Assembly: GCA_023251415.1 (NCBI GenBank)
Contig: JAHEYX010000083.1
Span: forward strand, 1 to 9,370
Length of the DNA: 9,370 nucleotides
Direction: 5' to 3'
Source of the DNA: Chitinophagales bacterium
GTDB taxonomy: Bacteria; Bacteroidota; Bacteroidia; Chitinophagales; CAIODY01
The notes under the pieces are model-generated. The model saw nothing but the letters and a program-made list of their open reading frames with translations. It was not told the DNA's origin and ran no database searches. The translations under genes and the position numbers were made by a program. The stretch's first letter is position 1. Each line of letters starts with the position of its first letter. This document shows positions 5,343 through 9,370 of this stretch, piece by piece.

Positions 5343-7449
5343 ATATCAAATCTTACTTCAGGATGGTGTGTCATCAATAATGAATAAACTAGGCATACAA
5401 ACGGATAGCGTTGCCTCTAAATTTACCGCTGCTCAAAATAAGGTCGCTCAGTTTTATAATGCCGGTCAGAAGTTAGGCGATTCGCTTAGTACCTTACGCG
5501 ATAAATTAGATGATTTGCGAACTACGCGGGATATGATCGATAGTAAAGACATTGAAAGTATTCGTGCCTATAATAGCGAAATAAAGCGTTTACAAAGCAA
5601 TATTAGTTATTTGGAAACTATTAATGGAGCTAAATGGAAATCAGGTTTAAACGCTGCGGTTGGCCAGATACCGGGTATTGGATTTGCTTCTAATCCTTAT
5701 GTTGTTGGTGCTGCCGGTATGGCAATGGCAGGTAGTGAAGCAATGCAGTTTGAAAAAACAATGGCCCAAGTGAATGTCACTGCGCAGCTTCAGGGCAAGC
5801 AATTGGAAGCTTTGAGTGCAAAACTAAAAGTAGTTGGAAATCAATACGGCAAAAGTTATGATGATGTAGGAGGTACCTACTTAAAGGCGTTAAATGCTAC
5901 AAATGATGTTGATGAATCCATTCGGATTACAAATATGGCAGCTAAAGCAGCCAGTACCGGAATGGTTAATATGCAAGATATGGGATTGGCCCTCGCCATG
6001 ACTATGAATAATGTGAAGAGTAGCGGTGCAACAGCATCAGATGTTTTGAATGTATTATTGGTCAGCCAACAACAAGGTAATGCTGAGTTAAGTGATATGG
6101 CGCAGCATTTACCTAGAGTAATTGCAGCAGTTGGTGGACTTCGCATGAAGTTTAAAGAGGCCGCAGGAGCCTATACGTTTTTTACAAAACATGCTGATCC
6201 ATCCACAGCAGAAACCTATATGACTAATTTAGCTACAATGTTGAGCCGCAAGGATATTAAAGATAACCTGATGCAAGTTGGAGTTAATATTTATGATTCC
6301 ACCGGGAAGCTGCGTGATATGGTTGGAGTTACTTCAGATTTTGTAAGGGTGATGTCCACGATGAAAGATGTTGAGCAAAATGATTTCCTTGATAAAATGG
6401 GTATTAAAGATGCCCAGGGTAAAACGGCATTGACCACAATGATTAATAATTTGGGGGAATTGAAACTAATAATGGGCGGAGTAAATGAGAATGGAGGGGC
6501 TTTAGCTAAAATGTTAACAGCAAGTCAGAGTACAATTAACGATGCGAATAAAGCATGGAATAGCATAAAGAACAACTTAGCTGACTTAGGACAAGCGGTA
6601 CTTCCATTAATTAATTCTGGCTTACAAGCAGTTAATTGGTTGTTTAGTGGAACTATTGCTGCAACAACAGTTTTATTTGGATTACTTGCTGGACTGTCAG
6701 TTGCATTCGTTGCATCGAAGTTTGGTGCATGGGGGTTGGTTGCTGGTTTAACAGGAGTTAATTTTGAATTAAGTGCTATGAATATCCTATTGGATGCACT
6801 AGGTATTGGCCTTGTAATAGCAGGAATAGCATTATTAGTTAAGGCAATTATGTATGCGTGGCAAAAATTTGAGTGGTTTAGAGGTGGCTTAATGGGGCTG
6901 AAGAATGCTTTTGTAGAAATATTCAAGGCGTTAATACAACCAATTTCTGATTTTATTCAAGCATTTAAAGACATGCGAGATGGCAATTGGGGTGCTGCCG
7001 CTAAAAGTCTTGGTCATGGTTTAATAGGCCTCACACCTGTTGGCATGGGCATGAACATTTATAGCGCAAAGGATAAAATTTCCGGTGCATTTCAAAAAGG
7101 ATATGCTGATGGTGCAGCACAGGTTAAAGCTAACAAATTAGAAGAAGCGCAAAGTAAAGTGCTTGGTGATACTGCACCGGCTAAAATGGCACCAGTAACA
7201 CCAAATACCGGTTTTAATACAGGTGGTCAAAGTTCTTCAGATACTTCGGTTATTTCAACGGGTATAGATGACGTGAATAAAGGAGGAAATAAAGTACGCA
7301 ACGTATATGTGACCATTCAAAAATTTCAAGACAGCATTAATATTCACACAACAACGCTTAAGGAAGGAATGGGCGATGTTCGTAGAATAATCAATGAAGA
7401 AATAGTAAGAGCGGCCAGTGGTGCCGAACAAATGTTAGGAGCCCAATAA
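5323..7449 (+). CDS. Tail tape measure protein (TP901-1/minor tail type)
   Basis: This 708-aa protein is the longest in the window, as expected for the tape measure. The N-terminal 30-105 region is a coiled coil. Residues about 145-430 form the conserved domain of phage minor tail/TP901-type tape measures (KTMAQVNVTAQ, YLKALNATND, AAKAASTGM, ALAMTMNNVKSSGATASDVLNVLLV, then a TASQSTINDANKAWNSIKNN helix). Two hydrophobic segments follow, about 445-465 and 484-510, which are usual in tape measures and thought to help membrane passage. The C-terminal 600-708 part is Ser/Thr/Gly-rich linker and then a helical end. The protein fills the tube and fixes tail length; at about 1.5 Å per residue this suggests a tail near 100 nm. 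The start has AAGGA at 5317-5321, too close to the ATG to be a good Shine-Dalgarno. Confidence 0.88.
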   Translation: MSITLAKYQILLQDGVSSIMNKLGIQTDSVASKFTAAQNKVAQFYNAGQKLGDSLSTLRDKLDDLRTTRDMIDSKDIESIRAYNSEIKRLQSNISYLETINGAKWKSGLNAAVGQIPGIGFASNPYVVGAAGMAMAGSEAMQFEKTMAQVNVTAQLQGKQLEALSAKLKVVGNQYGKSYDDVGGTYLKALNATNDVDESIRITNMAAKAASTGMVNMQDMGLALAMTMNNVKSSGATASDVLNVLLVSQQQGNAELSDMAQHLPRVIAAVGGLRMKFKEAAGAYTFFTKHADPSTAETYMTNLATMLSRKDIKDNLMQVGVNIYDSTGKLRDMVGVTSDFVRVMSTMKDVEQNDFLDKMGIKDAQGKTALTTMINNLGELKLIMGGVNENGGALAKMLTASQSTINDANKAWNSIKNNLADLGQAVLPLINSGLQAVNWLFSGTIAATTVLFGLLAGLSVAFVASKFGAWGLVAGLTGVNFELSAMNILLDALGIGLVIAGIALLVKAIMYAWQKFEWFRGGLMGLKNAFVEIFKALIQPISDFIQAFKDMRDGNWGAAAKSLGHGLIGLTPVGMGMNIYSAKDKISGAFQKGYADGAAQVKANKLEEAQSKVLGDTAPAKMAPVTPNTGFNTGGQSSSDTSVISTGIDDVNKGGNKVRNVYVTIQKFQDSINIHTTTLKEGMGDVRRIINEEIVRAASGAEQMLGAQ

Positions 7450-7452
7450 TTT

Positions 7453-8076
7453 ATGTCAAAAGGTATTTACAATTTACAGGAAATATATCGCGAGCTCTGG
7501 GGAGTATCCGGTAATTATACCAATGTGGAATTTGGTAAATTAATTAATGGTTTGAATACTGAAGCATTTGATAAATCGGAGATAGATAAGACTAGCAGTA
7601 TAGTACCGGGAAGCAAGCATTCTAAAATAAGTACACAACAAAATACATCATTACTACTTGGCACTCCGGCAATATTTCCACTAACGCTAAACGATTTTAA
7701 ACTGAGCATAGAGCCGATAATACAAATTGACGGTGGTAATAGACTAATTGAAACACCAATGACAGGTAACGATGGGGAAGTGATTGAAATGGTTAGCCGT
7801 ATTGGCTATCAGATTTCAATTCGTGGAGTGCTAATTGGTAATGGTGATGAGTACCCGGAAGAAGAATTACGAAAACTGCGCACTGTTTTAGAATCAAAAG
7901 AAGCCATAAATGTGACCTGTAAATTGCTAAGTTATTTTAACATCAATAAAATAGCTATAAGACGTGTAAAATATCATGGTAATGAGGCAACTGAAAGCAT
8001 GCAACCTTATGAAATTGAAGCAGTGCAGGACAAAGATTGGGAATTAATTATTCGAGAAGATTCACTAAATAATTAA
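7453..8076 (+). CDS. Baseplate/tail protein, DUF6046-like
   Basis: This 207-aa protein begins three bases after the tape-measure stop. Its second half carries the pattern I associate with DUF6046 proteins of Bacteroidota phages: SRIGYQISIRGVLIG (115-129), EYPEEELRKLRTVLESKEAI (133-152), INVTCKLLSYFNINKIAI (152-169), then YEIEAVQDKDWELII (186-200). The N-terminal ~75 residues are polar and variable. By position, between tape measure and LysM-like protein, it occupies the place of Mu gp43-type or other tube-initiator proteins linking the tape measure and tube to the baseplate hub. The family assignment is from memory. The baseplate role is inferred from neighbours, as no enzymatic motif is visible. 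Confidence 0.65.
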   Translation: MSKGIYNLQEIYRELWGVSGNYTNVEFGKLINGLNTEAFDKSEIDKTSSIVPGSKHSKISTQQNTSLLLGTPAIFPLTLNDFKLSIEPIIQIDGGNRLIETPMTGNDGEVIEMVSRIGYQISIRGVLIGNGDEYPEEELRKLRTVLESKEAINVTCKLLSYFNINKIAIRRVKYHGNEATESMQPYEIEAVQDKDWELIIREDSLNN

Positions 8077-8078
8077 TT

Positions 8079-8315
8079 ATGGCAGAAACATATACGATCA
8101 CTACCATGCAAAATGATACAGTGTTTGATATAGCAATGCAAGAGTATGGGCAGGCAATGGGCTTATTTCAACTTATTTTGGATAACCCATTGCTGTTTTC
8201 CAGTGAGTATACACCAATATTGGCGGAAGGCACGGTTATCAATATTAGCTACATTCCAACACATCCAGAGGTCAAACAATCTTTGGTTGATTACGCAAGG
8301 TCACTAAAAGTTTAA
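8079..8315 (+). CDS. LysM/gpX-like tail protein
   Basis: This 78-aa protein starts two bases after the previous stop. The segment TTMQNDTVFDIAMQEYGQ (8-25) is followed by a short helix with LFQLILDNPLL (29-39) and then LAEGTVINI (50-58). This is a LysM-like fold pattern: a 'G/N-D-T(V/L)..IA..(Y/F)G' start, an 'I...NP.L' middle and a '(L/I)..G..I.I' strand. In P2-type phages the small tail protein X (gpX) has this layout and lies next to the baseplate hub gene, as here. LysM-like domains of this kind mediate contacts in the baseplate or with the cell wall. The call is well supported by motif and context. Confidence 0.75.
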   Translation: MAETYTITTMQNDTVFDIAMQEYGQAMGLFQLILDNPLLFSSEYTPILAEGTVINISYIPTHPEVKQSLVDYARSLKV

Positions 8316-8317
8316 AA

Positions 8318-9256
8318 ATGTTTGTACTTAATTGTAAGATTCTTATTGGTAAATATGAATTCCACTACGTTGAATCATTAGAAATTGAGACAAGCTGGAA
8401 GCAGCTATCCACAATTGCCAAGATTCGAATGCCGGGTTTAAGGAACTTATTATATACGGATATAAAGTTTGGTGATCAAGTAGAAATTTGGTTAAGTTAT
8501 ACAGGTTATGACATGCACTGTGAATTTAAAGGCTATGTAAGTTCAGTTGCACCAAAGAGGAATTTAGAAATTGAGTGTGAGGATGGCATGTATTTGCTTA
8601 AGCGTAGACCAGTTAAGAAGAGTTGGCGCAGTATAATGCTACTGGACTTAGTAAAAGAACTATGTCCTGAAGTTGAGCAAATAAATTGCCCTTCGATTGA
8701 ATTGAAGCCATTTTATATAAATAGTAGCGCAGCCAAGGCATTACAGGATTTAAAAGACGATTACGGTTTGGTTGCATACTTCAGACCAAATGGATCATTA
8801 TATGTAGGTATGCCATATATGGAGCCTGGTCTTGGGAAAGTGAAGTTACATCTACAAAAGAATGTTTGTGAAAATGATTTAACATTTAAGAGCAAGGAAG
8901 ATGTCCGCATTTTAATTAAAGCGGTAAGTATATTACCGAATAATACATCCATTGCGGTAAATGCCGGTGATGATGGTGGCGAAGAACATACTTTACATTT
9001 TTACGGTATTACTAATAAAGAGGAGTTAAAAAATCAAGCTAACGCTAAATTGGATAGTATGAAGTTCGAAGGGTATAGAGGTCAAATAAAGTCATTTGGC
9101 ATTCCTTACTATGAACATAGTTGGACAGGTAGTATAATAGATGATGTATATCCAGAGCGTAATGGTGATTTTATTATTGACTCTGTAAAGGTTGAATTTG
9201 GATTGAATGGATTTAGAAGAATTGCAGAATTAGGACGTAAAATAACAATTGTGTAA
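8318..9256 (+). CDS. Baseplate hub protein (P2 gpD / T4 gp27 / VgrG-N-like)
   Basis: This 312-aa protein follows the LysM-like gene by two bases. Residues 1-95 form a beta barrel: CKILIGKYEFHYVESLEIETSW, IAKIRMPG (33-40), FGDQVEIWLSY (51-61), CEFKGYVSSVAP (68-79), LEIECEDGMYLLKR (83-96). A helix then joins it to a second barrel (about 130-200, INSSAAKALQDLKDDYGLVAYF). This is the hub pattern of gp27/VgrG N-domains and late control protein D, in which the barrel trimer caps the tube and carries the spike. The C-terminal part (EEHTLHFYGI, NGDFIIDSVKVEFG, FRRIAELGRKI) closes the second barrel. The length is close to P2 gpD. The next gene overlaps its stop codon by one base. Confidence 0.75.
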   Translation: MFVLNCKILIGKYEFHYVESLEIETSWKQLSTIAKIRMPGLRNLLYTDIKFGDQVEIWLSYTGYDMHCEFKGYVSSVAPKRNLEIECEDGMYLLKRRPVKKSWRSIMLLDLVKELCPEVEQINCPSIELKPFYINSSAAKALQDLKDDYGLVAYFRPNGSLYVGMPYMEPGLGKVKLHLQKNVCENDLTFKSKEDVRILIKAVSILPNNTSIAVNAGDDGGEEHTLHFYGITNKEELKNQANAKLDSMKFEGYRGQIKSFGIPYYEHSWTGSIIDDVYPERNGDFIIDSVKVEFGLNGFRRIAELGRKITIV

Positions 9257-9370
9257 TGAAAGCACGTGAACAAGCCCGTAAAGCACTTTTAAATATCGCC
9301 AAACAACCTATGCAAACTATTGTTGGTAAGGTTATCGAGTTGCGTATGTCTGATTTTAGTTGCGATATTG
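9256..9370 (+). CDS. N-terminus of a further baseplate gene, possible spike/gp45-like protein (truncated)
   Basis: An ATG overlaps the hub stop by one base (TAATG at 9254-9258), and the frame is open to the window end, giving 38 full codons. The sequence begins MKAREQARKALLNI, then the short strand TIVGKVIELRM and SDFSCDI, which would suit the start of an OB-fold spike or baseplate protein following the hub. In gpD-type loci the next gene is commonly the spike (gpV/Mu gp45-like). Too little is visible to identify a family, and the role is mostly inferred from order. The overlap suggests translational coupling with the hub. Confidence 0.5.
   Translation, partial: MKAREQARKALLNIAKQPMQTIVGKVIELRMSDFSCDI

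Noticed and set aside
2830..9370. Extracellular contractile injection system (tailocin or T6SS-like) instead of phage
   Set aside because: A capsid protein immediately upstream and a G/GT chaperone plus long tape measure fit a phage; no AAA+ ATPase or effector gene is visible.
1..9370. tRNA genes, CRISPR arrays, insertion sequences or att sites
   Set aside because: No cloverleaf, regularly spaced repeats, transposase frame or terminal inverted repeats were seen on reading both strands.

Overview
This window is a structural (late) gene block of a contractile-tailed bacteriophage or prophage from a Bacteroidota host. The Bacteroidota call rests on three points: A-rich start-codon leaders with no clear Shine-Dalgarno, moderately AT-rich DNA, and protein styles (capsid, sheath, tail chaperone, DUF6046-like baseplate protein) that I recognise from Bacteroidota prophages. 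No integrase, lysis or replication gene is in view, so prophage versus free phage cannot be decided.

Layout, left to right on the + strand: the 3' part of a major capsid protein (1-806); a GC-rich hairpin in the short gap behind it; a 427-aa protein of unknown function that appears to be built from three degenerate copies of a ~120-aa unit (904-2187); a 200-aa coiled-coil protein with a 42-bp tandem repeat (2199-2801); the tail sheath (2830-4107); the tail tube (4156-4572); a tail assembly chaperone (4621-4941) with a -1 frameshift extension to 5123; a 200-bp interval holding a probable minus-strand membrane-protein gene (5305-5120); the tape measure (5323-7449); and a tightly packed baseplate cluster of a DUF6046-like protein (7453-8076), a LysM/gpX-like protein (8079-8315), a gpD/gp27-like hub (8318-9256) and the start of a further baseplate gene (9256 to the end).

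The genes work together as a standard myovirus assembly line. The capsid protein forms the head. Chaperones G and GT load tube protein onto the tape measure, which sets tail length. The sheath wraps the tube, and the DUF6046/LysM/hub proteins form the centre of the baseplate. The two unrecognised proteins lie where head-completion, decoration or neck genes would be expected.

The least ordinary parts are: (a) the chaperone frameshift, where the second frame has no start codon, slippage would occur on a T-run directly against the stop codon, and a potential stimulatory stem follows; (b) the antisense membrane gene, a candidate 'moron', with a Bacteroidota-type promoter match and a hairpin whose loop holds the stop codons of both convergent genes; (c) the triplicated-domain protein; (d) the in-frame 42-bp coiled-coil repeat.
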